Assembly (NCBI RefSeq): GCF_036634175.1
Contig: NZ_JAZIFX010000001.1
Coordinates: 248,001-312,000 of the forward strand
DNA length: 64,000 nucleotides
Reading direction: 5' to 3'
Origin: Streptomyces sp. P9-A2
Lineage (GTDB): Bacteria; Actinomycetota; Actinomycetes; Streptomycetales; Streptomycetaceae
Position 1 is the stretch's first letter, and each line of letters begins with the position of its first letter. Under the pieces are notes generated by a model that did not search any database, had not been told where the DNA came from, and worked only from the letters and a program-made list of their open reading frames with translations. Shown piece by piece: positions 41,113 through 50,225 of the stretch. Both the position numbers and the translations under genes were made by a program.

Positions 41113-42140
41113 GCGAGGAAGGCCAGCCTTTCGCGTCGTACGGGGTGGAGGAAGCCGTCGCCGGCGGCCCAGCTCGCGATCTCGGCGAGCGCGAGATCGG
41201 CCAGGCGGCGCAGTTCGTTGCCCTGGGACCCGGCGAGGTGGGGAGTGAGCAGGACGTTCTCGCAATTCCACAACGGGTGGTCGGGCGGCAGGACTTCGGG
41301 TTCGGTGACGTCGAGCACGGCACGGATGCGGCCGGCCAGCGCCGCGTCGGTGAGCGCGTCCTGGTCGACGACGGCGCCGCGGGCCGTGTTGACGAGTACG
41401 GCGTCGGGCCGCATGGAGTCGATCAGCTCGCGGCCGACCAGGCCACGGGTCTCGGGCAGCAGCGGGGTGTGCACGCTGACCGTGTCGGAGTGCCGGAACA
41501 GCTCCGCCAACTCCACTCTGCGCACACCTAGCTCGGCCGCTTCTTTGTCGTCGACGTACGGGTCGTGGAGCAGGACGTCGATGTCGTGCGGGCGCAGCAG
41601 GTCGATGACGCGGCGGCCGATGAGGGAGGCGGACAGGATGCCCACGGTGCGGCGGTGGTTGCCGGTGGAGCGGTCGGGGCGCAGCCAGTCGGGCCGGGCG
41701 CGGGCGCCGCGGTAGTCGCGCGCGCTCTCCAGGACCCGTTTTCCGGTGAGAAGGATCATGGCGAGGGTGTACTCGGCGACCGGCACGGCGTTGGCCGCGG
41801 CGGCGGAGGAGACCTCGATGCCGCGTTCCCAGCAGGCGTCGGTGACATGGCCGCGTACGCTGCCCGCCGCGTGCACGACGGCGCGCAGGCGGGGCGCGGC
41901 CCGCAGGACCTCGGCGTCCAGGGGCGGGCAGCCCCAGCCGGTGACCAGCAGGTCGACGTCGGCGAGCACGGCGCGCGCCCGGGGTGTGGTGAAGTCGTCC
42001 AGCACCGGGAGGGGTACTGGATCGCACAGCGTGGCGAGGGCCGCGTGCGCCTCGGCGTCGAGGACGGCCGAGGCGACGTCGGGGTGCATGGCCAGTGCGG
42101 CACGGGGGCGGAAGGCGGAGCCGGGCGGGTGCTCGGTCAT
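41109..42140 (-). CDS. D-2-hydroxyacid dehydrogenase (NAD-dependent)
   Basis: 343 residues. NAD loop VGILSASLIGRRVIDLL, then catalytic Arg in NTARGAVVD, Glu in LDVTEPE and His in TPHLAGSQGN, the full triad of the D-isomer-specific 2-hydroxyacid dehydrogenase family (glyoxylate/phosphoglycerate dehydrogenase type). Cytosolic; interconverts a 2-ketoacid and D-2-hydroxyacid. Its product is coupled to the DUF2264 gene, suggesting the substrate derives from that enzyme. ATG 42140 is 13 bases after AAGGAG, a long spacing; the frame is open further upstream but with non-coding composition. Confidence 0.9.
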   Translation of the reverse strand: MTEHPPGSAFRPRAALAMHPDVASAVLDAEAHAALATLCDPVPLPVLDDFTTPRARAVLADVDLLVTGWGCPPLDAEVLRAAPRLRAVVHAAGSVRGHVTDACWERGIEVSSAAAANAVPVAEYTLAMILLTGKRVLESARDYRGARARPDWLRPDRSTGNHRRTVGILSASLIGRRVIDLLRPHDIDVLLHDPYVDDKEAAELGVRRVELAELFRHSDTVSVHTPLLPETRGLVGRELIDSMRPDAVLVNTARGAVVDQDALTDAALAGRIRAVLDVTEPEVLPPDHPLWNCENVLLTPHLAGSQGNELRRLADLALAEIASWAAGDGFLHPVRRERLAFLA

Positions 42141-42354
42141 GGCTGGGGCGGAACTCCTTCCATGAGCGGGTCGCTTCACGGCGCCGGCGGTCGGACCGCT
42201 GCGCCGGAAGCGCTGGAGCAGGGCGAAGGCGAGAACAAGGGACACGACCTTCAGGAGCGTGCCCATGATGACCCCGAGGCAGTACTCGGGGGTGACGGAG
42301 GCCGGGCTGTTCCCTGTGCAGAGGCCGGGACCGAGGGGATACAGGTCCTGGTCA

Positions 42355-42552
42355 ATGTTCCTGGACGGGACGGAGAAGGTTCGGCCGCGCGCCTCGCCCG
42401 GCGACCACATCTTCGTACCCCCGTTCGTGCCGCACCGCGAGGAGAACCCCGACCCCTCCGAGGAGGCCGTGGTCGTCAGCGCCCGCAGCACCCAGGAGGC
42501 GATCGTGGTCAGCCTGCCGAAGCTGTACGCCCTTCCGGCCGAGGACGCCTGA
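42355..42552 (+). pseudogene. C-terminal remnant of a cupin-domain protein
   Basis: The frame ending at 42552 encodes SPGDHIFVPPFVPHREENP followed by EEAVVVSARSTQEAIVV, the second half of a cupin barrel with its C-terminal helix. The N-terminal half with the first metal motif is missing; upstream sequence in this frame is not cupin-like. The gap 42141-42354 on either strand gives no recognisable gene. It is probably a decayed gene left after a rearrangement between the dehydrogenase operon and the glycosyltransferase pair. Confidence 0.6.
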
Positions 42553-42668
42553 CCCGGACGCCGCAAGCAGACGAGGGGCAGGAAAGCGGTTCCGTTCGGG
42601 CCGCTCCCCCCCTGCCCCTGCCCGTGTACTTGCCGATCGTCACCCTGCCGGGACGGGCGGCGGCCGGT

Positions 42669-43490
42669 TCACTGTACGGCGGTCACCTCGACGGCGAGGT
42701 CGTTGTCGACGGTGTAGTACGGGCGCACGGCGGCTTCGCCGACGGTGAGTGCCGGGTAGACGCATACCTTCTTACGGTCGGCCACGTCGTCGAGGAGCCT
42801 GCTGATCCGGACCGGCGGGGCACCGGCGGCGGGCCGGAGGAGGAAGGCGTCCCAGACCTGGTCGCCGGGCGCCCCACCGACCAGTTCCCCGAAGGGCGCG
42901 GTGAAGGAGAAGGCGCTGCCGTCGGTCCGCAGCGGGAAGGAGCGCGTGGTGCCCTTGTCGCTGCGCAGCCGGAGCAACGCGGTGGCGTCGTCGGACAGTT
43001 CGGCGCCGTGCAGGCGTGCGTGGACCGTCATCGCACCGTCCGCGAGGTCGAGGCGGCCGGCCTCGGCGTGGGCGGGGCGCAGCCAGGCCCGCACCGCCAG
43101 GAACCCGTCCTTCGTGGCGTAGGAGACCCGGACGGCCACCGGGGACGGCCGCTCCCGCAGGCTTCCGTCGACGAGGGCGCGCAGGTCCCGCAGCCCCGGG
43201 CGCAGCCGTTCCCGCACGGCGTCCGGTTCCCTCATCAGGTACGCGTCCCAGCGGCCCTCGGCGAGGGCCGGCAGCGGTTCGAGCACCGCGCGGAGGTCGC
43301 CGTCGGCGCCGTGGGGTTCGAGGTCGAGGAGGCGCGTCGGCTGCTGCGGCGCGTTCTTCTTCGGTCTCGGCACCAGGGCAAGCCGGGGGCGCCCGGCCGC
43401 GCGGAGCGCGATGCGGAAGGTGGTCCGGCCGTCGGCGTCGACCGTGCAGTGGGCGCGCGGTGCGCCCGTGTCGTCCTGGGCGGTGCTCAT
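42669..43490 (-). CDS. Protein coupled to a glycosyltransferase, function unknown
   Basis: 273 residues, beta-rich, with repeats of a domain pattern (TTFRIALRAAG, PVAVRVSYATKDGFLAVRAWLRP, DDATALLRLRSDKG), no signal or membrane span. Proteins like this follow GT4 genes in many Streptomyces and are often labelled transferase without evidence. ATG 43490 overlaps the glycosyltransferase stop (ATGA), so the two are translated together and probably act on the same surface glycan. Confidence 0.7.
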   Translation of the reverse strand: MSTAQDDTGAPRAHCTVDADGRTTFRIALRAAGRPRLALVPRPKKNAPQQPTRLLDLEPHGADGDLRAVLEPLPALAEGRWDAYLMREPDAVRERLRPGLRDLRALVDGSLRERPSPVAVRVSYATKDGFLAVRAWLRPAHAEAGRLDLADGAMTVHARLHGAELSDDATALLRLRSDKGTTRSFPLRTDGSAFSFTAPFGELVGGAPGDQVWDAFLLRPAAGAPPVRISRLLDDVADRKKVCVYPALTVGEAAVRPYYTVDNDLAVEVTAVQ

Positions 43491-44752
43491 CGGCGTCCCT
43501 TCCGTAGGGTGCGCAGCGCCTCGGAGGCGGCGGTGAGGGCGAGGTCGGCGGCGGCGTGGCCCTGGCTGGACAGGGCCAGGTGGGCCCGGCCGCCGTCCGG
43601 TCCGGGGCGCCGGCCGGTGCTTCTGGCCGCCACGGCCTCTCCGGCGAGGCGTTCGGCCTGTGCCACAACGGGTCCGGGGGCGTACCGGCGGGCGTTGTCG
43701 AGAGCGGCCCTGCCCATGCGGCGGCGCCGTTCGTCGTCGCGGACGAGGTCCAGCAGGGCTTCGCCGAGGGCGTCGGCGTCATCGACGGGCACCAGCCGGC
43801 CGTCGACGCCGTCCTTGATGATCTCGCCGGGCCCGTAGGGGCAGTCGGTGCTCACGACGGGCAGTCCGCAGCGCATCGCCTCGACGATGGTCATGCCGAA
43901 CGGCTCGAAGTTGGACGCGGCCACGCCGATGGAGCCCTTGACCCACTCGGCCTCCATCGGAGTCGTCGCGCCCATGAGGAAGACGTTGTTCCACAGGCCG
44001 AGCGACTCGATCAGGCTGCGCAGCGCGGCCTGTTCCTCGCCTTTGCCGTAAATGCGCAGCTGCCAGTCCGGATGGGCGGCCGCGACCCGGGCGAACGCCC
44101 TGATGATCAGGTCGTAGCGCTTGACCCGGACCAGCCGGCCCGCCGCGACCACCACCTTGGCGGTGCCGTCCGCGGCGGGCAGCACGGGGTCGGGGACGCT
44201 GTTCGGGAGGGCCTCCACACGCACCCCGGGCAGCCTCATCTTGCGCCGGTAGGAGTCGGCGTCCGCCTCCGTGACGGTGGTGAGCACGTCGAGGCGGCGG
44301 TAGGCGCGGCGCAGCGTGGTACGCAGCCGGGGCGGGTGGTTGTTCAGGGTGAGGTGCTCCTGGCCGACGCGTACGACGTGCTCGGGGGCCTGGAGCGCGA
44401 GGTGCACGTTGAGTCCCGGCCGGGTCCCGATGACCACGTCGGCGTCGATGGACTCCAGGCATTCGGCGATCCGCTGATCCGTCAACTCGCTGTACTGGTG
44501 GTAGCGGTACTCGGCCGACGGGAACACTTTGGCCGGTCTTCCGTGCCGGGGATCGTCCTTCTCCCCCCTCAGATCCACCAGGGGCCGCAGCCGCACGTCG
44601 GGGTGCGGGGTGAGGTTGGGCCGCTCCCTGTGCCGCAGCACGGAGACGATCTCCACGTCGTGCCGCTCAGCCAGCGCGGCGGCGAGGTTGAACGTGGTGG
44701 TGATCGTGCCTCCGATGCCATAGGCGTTGTGGATCAGGAAAGAGATCTTCAT
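43487..44752 (-). CDS. Family 4 glycosyltransferase
   Basis: 421 residues, GT-B fold. N-terminal MKISFLIHNAYGIGGTITTTFNLA (acceptor-side loop), donor-side VVAAGRLVRVKRYDLIIRAF and EPFGMTIVEAMRCGLPVVS with the Glu pair that binds the nucleotide-sugar. Layout and the RHGRP-type inserts resemble enzymes that elongate wall-linked polyols or exopolysaccharide. It acts in the cytosol with a retaining mechanism. It begins an operon with the coupled protein downstream. The sugar and acceptor are unknown. Confidence 0.88.
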   Translation of the reverse strand: MKISFLIHNAYGIGGTITTTFNLAAALAERHDVEIVSVLRHRERPNLTPHPDVRLRPLVDLRGEKDDPRHGRPAKVFPSAEYRYHQYSELTDQRIAECLESIDADVVIGTRPGLNVHLALQAPEHVVRVGQEHLTLNNHPPRLRTTLRRAYRRLDVLTTVTEADADSYRRKMRLPGVRVEALPNSVPDPVLPAADGTAKVVVAAGRLVRVKRYDLIIRAFARVAAAHPDWQLRIYGKGEEQAALRSLIESLGLWNNVFLMGATTPMEAEWVKGSIGVAASNFEPFGMTIVEAMRCGLPVVSTDCPYGPGEIIKDGVDGRLVPVDDADALGEALLDLVRDDERRRRMGRAALDNARRYAPGPVVAQAERLAGEAVAARSTGRRPGPDGGRAHLALSSQGHAAADLALTAASEALRTLRKGRR

Positions 44753-44850
44753 GGCGGACTAGACCGCTCAAAGCGTTCAAAAGTTGTCTGCTGTTATCAC
44801 TTTGTTGGCTCGAGTTACGCCTTCCGGATGAAAGTTCCGCCTGGTCACCA

Positions 44851-45282
44851 CTACTGGGTCCGGTCGGCCGAAGGCGCCGTCGTGCCCGACGACTTGATCT
44901 GCATGCCCGGGCGGCGGCGGTGCACGGTCAGGTAGGTCAGCCCTTGCCCGTCGGCGGCGAGAGCGCGTGTGGAACCGTGCGGAAGCCAGGTCAGGGTGCC
45001 CGCACGCAGGGGCCGCGTCCCGTCGGGCGCGGTCAGCGAACCCTCACCGGCCAGAACCAGGAGGAGTACGTCGAGGTCGGGCTCGCGGTGGGTGTCGACC
45101 TGTCGGCCGGGCGGAATGCGTACGACGTTGGCGTCGAGTTGCCGGCCGGACTCCGCGAGCCGCCACAGAGCGCCGGCCGGCGCGTCCTCGAGCGCTGCCA
45201 GCGCGGCCGTGTCGCACAGCATCCGGGGCAGTGGGTCATCGCCGCCGTGCTCGGTGGTGGCGTCGCCGTCGTCTGCCGTCAT
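44851..45282 (-). CDS. Cupin-domain protein
   Basis: 143 residues. One cupin barrel at residues 50-120 with DTHREPDLDVLLLVLAGEG (first motif, His/Glu) and RAGTLTWLPHGSTRALAA (second motif, His). Small single-cupin proteins of this type sense or bind small molecules or metals. An unusual 9-base repeat and an AT-rich inverted repeat sit just upstream, suggesting tight control. AGGACGG lies about 9 bases before the ATG. Confidence 0.8.
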   Translation of the reverse strand: MTADDGDATTEHGGDDPLPRMLCDTAALAALEDAPAGALWRLAESGRQLDANVVRIPPGRQVDTHREPDLDVLLLVLAGEGSLTAPDGTRPLRAGTLTWLPHGSTRALAADGQGLTYLTVHRRRPGMQIKSSGTTAPSADRTQ

Positions 45283-45293
45283 CGGGTGTCACC

Positions 45294-45329
45294 GTCCTGT
45301 GCGTCCTGTGCGTCCTGTGCGTCCTGTGC
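45294..45329. repeat. Four tandem copies of a 9-bp unit
   Basis: GTCCTGTGC repeated four times without interruption, 12 bases upstream of the cupin start codon, so inside its 5' leader. Copy-number changes would alter the spacing between promoter and start. Confidence 0.9.
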
Positions 45330-45340
45330 GCAGGATCTCT

Positions 45341-45367
45341 CAAATAGGAAGTTAGCATGCATATTTG
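45341..45367. promoter_or_regulatory. AT-rich inverted repeat, candidate operator/promoter of the cupin gene
   Basis: CAAATA (45341-45346) and TATTTG (45362-45367) form an inverted pair around 15 bases containing GCATGC. This AT-rich island in GC-rich DNA, just upstream of the cupin gene, resembles MarR-type binding sites and overlaps where a -10 element would be expected. Confidence 0.45.
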
Positions 45368-45411
45368 AAGCCCGGCCGCTCGCTCCGGTGTGCTGCGGCG
45401 CACCCACACTC

Positions 45412-46401
45412 TCAGCGGGCGGGCAGTGCCGCGAGCCAGTCCGTGAGGATCGTGTTGGTCTCCTCGGGCCGTTCCTGCTGGATCCAGTGGCCGCAGCCGT
45501 CGAGGATGCGGGAGGACCACAGTCCGGGGAGCGTGCCGGGGAAGGCCTTGATGGCGTCGCCCATCCAGGCCGTGGACGCGTCCAGACCACCGCCGATGAA
45601 CAGGGACGGCTGGGTGAGGGGTGCGCCGGTGTGGCCGGCGAGGTCCTCCCAGTCGCGGTCCATGTTCCGGTAGCGGGCCAGGGCTCCACTCATGCCGGTG
45701 CGTTCGAACTCCGCGGCGTAGACGTCGAGGTCGGCCTCACCGAGCCAGGCGGGCCGCCGGCCGGTGGGGAACCGGTCGCGCAGGGTACCGCCCGGGTTCA
45801 CGAAGTACGGGCCCGGGGCGTCCGGAGCGGGCATGGTGTCGGCGGACAGCGCCGCGTAGAAGCCGGCCAGCCAGCCGCGTACGTCCGGTTCGATCTCGGC
45901 CTCGGCACGGCCGGGCTCCTGGAAGCGGGAGACGTAGAACTCCTCGTCGTCGCCCATCGAGGCGAAGACGGTGCTCGGCCTCGGGCCGCCGGGCGGGGTG
46001 TAGGGCACGCCGAGCATGCCCACCGCGCGGAAGTCGTCCGGCCTGAGCAGGGCGGAGCCGGCGGCGATCGTCGATCCCCAGTCATGTCCGACGATCACGG
46101 CGGACCGTTCCCCCAGGGCGTGCACGACCGCGACGTTGTCCGCCACCAGCTCCGTCATGCGGTAGGCGTCCGTGGCCGTGGGCCGGGAGGAACGGCCGTA
46201 GCCACGGACGTCGACGGCCACCGCGCGGTGACCGGCCGCCGCCAGGGCTGGCAGTTGGTGGCGCCAGGAGTACCAGAACTCGGGGAATCCGTGCACGAGC
46301 AGGACCAGCGGGCCGGTGCCCTGCTCCACCAGATGGATGCGGCCCGCGGGCGAGGGGACCAGCCGGTGGGCGACGTCGCGCCGGGGCTGCTGCGATGACA
46401 T
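45412..46401 (-). CDS. Epoxide hydrolase (alpha/beta hydrolase)
   Basis: 329 residues. HGFPEFWYSWRHQLP oxyanion region, nucleophile Asp in VGHDWGSTIA, and His in GCGHWIQQERPEE are the epoxide hydrolase pattern; a cap domain with Tyr residues (EEFYVSRFQEP, GPYFVNPGG) would activate the epoxide. It adds water to epoxides to give diols, in the cytosol. AGGAG is 6 bases before the ATG. A broken MarR gene lies directly upstream in the same direction and may once have controlled it. Confidence 0.92.
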   Translation of the reverse strand: MSSQQPRRDVAHRLVPSPAGRIHLVEQGTGPLVLLVHGFPEFWYSWRHQLPALAAAGHRAVAVDVRGYGRSSRPTATDAYRMTELVADNVAVVHALGERSAVIVGHDWGSTIAAGSALLRPDDFRAVGMLGVPYTPPGGPRPSTVFASMGDDEEFYVSRFQEPGRAEAEIEPDVRGWLAGFYAALSADTMPAPDAPGPYFVNPGGTLRDRFPTGRRPAWLGEADLDVYAAEFERTGMSGALARYRNMDRDWEDLAGHTGAPLTQPSLFIGGGLDASTAWMGDAIKAFPGTLPGLWSSRILDGCGHWIQQERPEETNTILTDWLAALPAR

Positions 46402-46528
46402 ACGTGCTCCTGTGGCTCGTGCTCCGTCCCGCGCCGGGACCGGGCCGGGACCGTGCTTCGAGCATGGAGGCAGGACCGGGTGAGGGGGAGCCTTGTTGCC
46501 GCTTCGGCAAACCGACGCTTGGGCCGGG

Positions 46529-46960
46529 TCACTTCCACGAGGTGCCTACGCCCTCGACAGGCAGGACGTGCGGGCCGTGCGCCGGACCCCGGGTGTACGG
46601 GACCGGCGGCTCGCCGCCTGCCGCCTTGAACGCGGTGAGTGCTTCGACGAGCGCCACGCGTTCCTCGGGGGTGAGTCGTTCGACGAGGGCGGCGATCCCG
46701 GCACGGCGCCGCGCGGTGACGTCCTCGACGGTCCGCCGGCCCTCGCCGGCCAACTGCGGCGGTGTCTCGCGGCGGTTGGCCCCATGGGTGTGCCGTACGG
46801 CGAGTCCGGCCGCGATCAGCCGGTCCACCACGCGCATCGCGGTGGGCGGGTGACGCGGAGCGGTTCGACGAGGGCGACCGGCTTGGTGTCACCGACCGCC
46901 ACCAGGGGCAGCAGGCCCACCCCCCGGTCCGACCAGGACGTCCGTCATCGCGACCACTGC
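46529..46960 (-). pseudogene. Decayed MarR-family regulator
   Basis: The last 102 residues (AMRVVDRLIAAGLAVRHTHG, then LVERLTPEERVALVEALTAF) match the recognition helix, wing and dimerisation helix of MarR proteins. Upstream, LLPLVAVGDTKPVALVEPLRVT lies in a different frame and joins at a one-base deletion near 46845; further upstream coding potential is scattered over frames. A functional protein is therefore unlikely. It precedes the epoxide hydrolase gene. Confidence 0.55.
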
Positions 46961-47094
46961 CCTCACCACGAACGGCATCCAGAACAGCGCCGTCCGGCTC
47001 GATGACGGTTCCTCGTCGGTCATGACCTGCTCCAGCGGTGTCGAGGCGCTGGAGAGCCGTCCGATTCCTCCGCGGAAGCCCCTCCCCCACCGTT

Positions 47095-47171
47095 ACGACC
47101 TCACCCGCGACAACGCCGGAGGCGAAGCCGCAGGGCGTCGGGAGCCCACTCGCTGTCGCGGGTGAGGTCGT
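47095..47171. repeat. Long palindromic intergenic element, copy 2
   Basis: Perfect 18-base arms (47095-47112 and 47154-47171; arm ACGACCTCACCCGCGACA) around a 41-base loop. Read on the minus strand, the part next to the arm is AGCGAGTGGGCTCCC, differing by one base from the loop of the copy at 7384-7433; a further 26 bases with an inner GC hairpin are present only here. Both are extragenic. Confidence 0.85.
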
Positions 47172-47370
47172 TAGACTGTGCAGTGGTCGTGGGCGCGTTC
47201 CGGCCCCCACCTCGGACCTCTGCGCAATCGAGTCCCCGGTCCGGGCGACGGCATCCGGGGCGCCGGGCCCCTGGCCCGACGTTTTCGTGCTGTGGGATGA
47301 TCCTGCCCAGGATCCTGGTGCGAGTGAGCTGAGGTGTGTTCGACGGGCTCCTCACCGGAGAGGAACAGAC

Positions 47371-47892
47371 GTGACCGCGCAGCGACCTGACGGCGAGACG
47401 CCGGAGGACGAGGACAGGACGCCGTCGGTGCCGGACGAGGTCTGGCGGCGGTTCCTCACGGACAACGAACACGCCATTCGCGCCACCGCCCCCGTCGAAC
47501 CCTCGGCCCTGCAGCGGGCGTCGGGGTGGCAGCCGCGGCCGACCGTCAGGGCCGCACGCGACCGGACGGAGCGTCAGGCCACCGATGCCACGGGCGCCGT
47601 CGGTGATCTGTGGCATCCCGACGACCCGTGGGAGGGCCCGTCGTGGCGGAACCTGGACGGGCGGGCCAGGGCGCGCCGGGTCTGCCGGGTCGTCGGCACG
47701 GCCGCCGCGATCGCACTGGTCCTGGGTGCCTGGTCCCAGCTGTCCACCGGTGCGGGCCGCTCGGACCAGGGGCCCGGCGACACGGTGCTGCAGCAGTCGG
47801 AGGACGTTCCCGCGGAGCTGCCCACGGCGACGTCCGTCCCGTCCGGCTTCGTCTCCCCCTCCCCGACCGCCTCGGCGGTGCGGGCGGGCTGA
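47371..47892 (+). CDS. Membrane protein of unknown function
   Basis: 173 residues from GTG 47371 preceded by AGAGGAA. A charged N-terminal cytosolic part of about 105 residues (PSVPDEVWRRFLTDNEHAIRATAPVEPSALQR) leads to one membrane helix (VVGTAAAIALVLGAWSQL) and a Ser/Pro/Thr-rich outer tail. This type II topology with an acidic inner part occurs in many Streptomyces proteins of unknown role. Confidence 0.7.
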   Translation: MTAQRPDGETPEDEDRTPSVPDEVWRRFLTDNEHAIRATAPVEPSALQRASGWQPRPTVRAARDRTERQATDATGAVGDLWHPDDPWEGPSWRNLDGRARARRVCRVVGTAAAIALVLGAWSQLSTGAGRSDQGPGDTVLQQSEDVPAELPTATSVPSGFVSPSPTASAVRAG

Positions 47893-48001
47893 CGCTCCGC
47901 CGGCCTCGCACGCCGAGCGGCGGTACGCGGCCCGGCTGCGGCACTCGGCCGACGGCGGACCCCCGCCGGGGACGAGCGGCAGCCGGGCGGTACGGAGCCG
48001 G

Positions 48002-49642
48002 TCAGCCGCCCAGCGCCGACAGCACCACCGCCCTGGCCTCCTCCTGCACGCGGCGGAGGTGGCCGGGGCCCTGGAAGGACTCGGCGTAGATCTTGTACAC
48101 GTCCTCGGTGCCCGAAGGGCGGGCCGCGAACCAGGCGTTGGCCGTGGTCACCTTGATGCCGCCGATGGACGCGCCGTTGCCGGGGGCCTCGGTGAGCACC
48201 GCGGTGACCGCATCCCCGGCGAGGGTGTCGGCGGTGACCTGTGCGGGAGAGAGCTTCGCCAGGCGGGCCTTCTCCTCCCGGGTCGCCGGGGCGTCGATCC
48301 GCTCGTAGGCGGGCTCGCCGAAGCGTGCGGTGAGCGCGGCGTAGTGCTCGGAAGGCGTCTTCCCGGTGACAGCGGTGATCTCGGAAGCGAGCAGCGCGAG
48401 AAGGATGCCGTCCTTGTCGGTGGTCCACACCGAGCCGTCGCGGCGCAGGAAGGAGGCGCCGGCGGACTCCTCACCGCCGAAGCCGAGGGTGCCGCCCGCC
48501 AGGCCGTCGACGAACCACTTGAAGCCGACGGGCACCTCGACCAGTTCGCGCTTCAGGTCGGCGGCGACCCGGTCGATCATCGCGGAGGACACCAGCGTCT
48601 TGCCGACACCGGCCCCGGCGGGCCACTGCTCGCGGTGCGCGTAGAGGTACTGGATGGCCGTGGCGAGGTAGTGGTTCGGGTTCATCAGGCCGGCGTCGGG
48701 GGTGACGATGCCGTGCCGGTCGGCGTCCGCGTCGTTGCCGGTGGCGATGTCGAAGCGGTCGCGCTGCCCGATGAGGGACGCCATGGCGTGCGGCGACGAG
48801 CAGTCCATACGGATTTTTCCGTCCCAGTCCAGGGTCATGAACCGCCAGGTGGGATCGACGAGGGGGTTGACCACCGTGAGGTCGATGCCGTGCTGTTCGG
48901 CGATCCGGCCCCAGTAGGCGACGGACGCCCCGCCCAGCGGGTCGGCCCCGATACGGACACCCGCCGTCCGGATCGCCTCCAGGTCCAGCACGCTCGGCAG
49001 GTCGGCGACGTAGGTGCCGAGGAAGTCGTAGCGGCCGGTGCCGGGGGCGGTGAGGGCGCGGGCGTAGGGGACGCGCCGGATGTCCTTGAGGCCGCCCTGG
49101 ATGATGTCGTTGGCCCGGTCCTGGATCCAGCCGGTCGCCTTCGAGTCCGCGGGGCCGCCGCTGGGCGGGTTGTACTTGAAGCCGCCGTCGGCGGGCGGAT
49201 TGTGGGACGGGGTGACGACGACGCCGTCCGCGAGGCCGGTGGTGCGGCCTCGGTTGTGGGTGAGGATCGCGTGCGAGACCGCGGGGGTCGGCGTGTAGCC
49301 GTCGGCGCTGTCGATGAGCACCGTGACTCCGTTGGCCGCGAACACCTCCAGTGCGGTGACCCGCGCGGGCTCGGACAGCGCGTGGGTGTCGGCGCCCAGG
49401 AAGAGCGGGCCGTCGGTGCCCCGGTCGGCGCGGTACTCGCAGATGGCCTGGCTGGTCGCGGCGATGTGGTCCTCGTTGAAGGCGCCCGCCAGGGACGAGC
49501 CGCGGTGCCCGGACGTCCCGAACGCGACACGTTGTTCCGCGTCCTGGGGGTCCGGGTGCACCGCGTAGTACGCCGTGACCAGCCGAGCGACGTCGACGAG
49601 GTCCTCGGGGCGGGCCGGGCCGCCCGCTCGCTCGTGCTGCAT
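48002..49642 (-). CDS. pgm: Alpha-D-glucose phosphomutase
   Basis: 546 residues, the normal length for actinobacterial Pgm. [11 protein letters not shown] near the start, phosphoserine loop [17 protein letters not shown], metal loop [11 protein letters not shown], sugar-binding [11 protein letters not shown] and phosphate-binding [16 protein letters not shown]. It converts glucose-1-phosphate to glucose-6-phosphate, linking glycogen and UDP-glucose synthesis to glycolysis. AAGGAG is 7 bases before ATG 49642. Confidence 0.96.
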   Translation of the reverse strand: MQHERAGGPARPEDLVDVARLVTAYYAVHPDPQDAEQRVAFGTSGHRGSSLAGAFNEDHIAATSQAICEYRADRGTDGPLFLGADTHALSEPARVTALEVFAANGVTVLIDSADGYTPTPAVSHAILTHNRGRTTGLADGVVVTPSHNPPADGGFKYNPPSGGPADSKATGWIQDRANDIIQGGLKDIRRVPYARALTAPGTGRYDFLGTYVADLPSVLDLEAIRTAGVRIGADPLGGASVAYWGRIAEQHGIDLTVVNPLVDPTWRFMTLDWDGKIRMDCSSPHAMASLIGQRDRFDIATGNDADADRHGIVTPDAGLMNPNHYLATAIQYLYAHREQWPAGAGVGKTLVSSAMIDRVAADLKRELVEVPVGFKWFVDGLAGGTLGFGGEESAGASFLRRDGSVWTTDKDGILLALLASEITAVTGKTPSEHYAALTARFGEPAYERIDAPATREEKARLAKLSPAQVTADTLAGDAVTAVLTEAPGNGASIGGIKVTTANAWFAARPSGTEDVYKIYAESFQGPGHLRRVQEEARAVVLSALGG

Positions 49643-49746
49643 GTGCCCACTCCTTGGCAGGGATTGATTCTGCGCTTGCGGACACATCCTTCCTCTTCGA
49701 GGCCGCACCGCGCGAGTGGAGCCGCCCGTCCCCGCACCGTCCCGGG

Positions 49747-50175
49747 TCAGATGCGTCCGCCGGTCATCCGGGTGAGAGGGCCCTGGGTGTGGCGTTCCGC
49801 ACGGCGGCCCACCGCGTAGGACGCGGCGCTCAGCACGGTCAAGCCGGCGCCGACACCGGCGGCGACGAGCTTGCGGTGGGTGAGGACCGTCCAGGCGGTC
49901 ACAGCGGTGGCGGCGACCTGGCCCGAGGTCGCGACGACCGCCCGGCGGCCCGCCTCGACGCCCTTGGCCGCGCTCTGCACGGCACCGTTCGCCGCACCGG
50001 CCGCACGCTCGGCACCCGACTTGGCCGCCGACGCGGCGTCAGCCGCCTTGCCGGCGACGCCGCCGGCCGCCTGCTCGGCGGGAGCGGTCGCCTTCTCCGT
50101 GGCGTTGCGGGCCTTGGAGGCGGCGGCCCGGGTGGAAGTGGTCTTCTGATTCGCGCTCTTGTTCTGTTCACTCAT
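49747..50175 (-). CDS. Ala/Lys-rich helical protein with C-terminal membrane helix
   Basis: 142 residues. The first 80 residues are almost only Ala, Lys, Ser, Thr, Gly and Glu in a heparin-binding-haemagglutinin or histone-tail-like low-complexity helix; then [37 protein letters not shown] forms one or two membrane spans, and the end is basic. No enzyme motif. Start ATG 50175 is weakly supported; ribosome site not obvious. Confidence 0.65.
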   Translation of the reverse strand: MSEQNKSANQKTTSTRAAASKARNATEKATAPAEQAAGGVAGKAADAASAAKSGAERAAGAANGAVQSAAKGVEAGRRAVVATSGQVAATAVTAWTVLTHRKLVAAGVGAGLTVLSAASYAVGRRAERHTQGPLTRMTGGRI

Positions 50176-50225
50176 GGACACCGACTTGCCGCTGAGTCCG
50201 GAGACAAACCCACCCGGTCGCGCGA

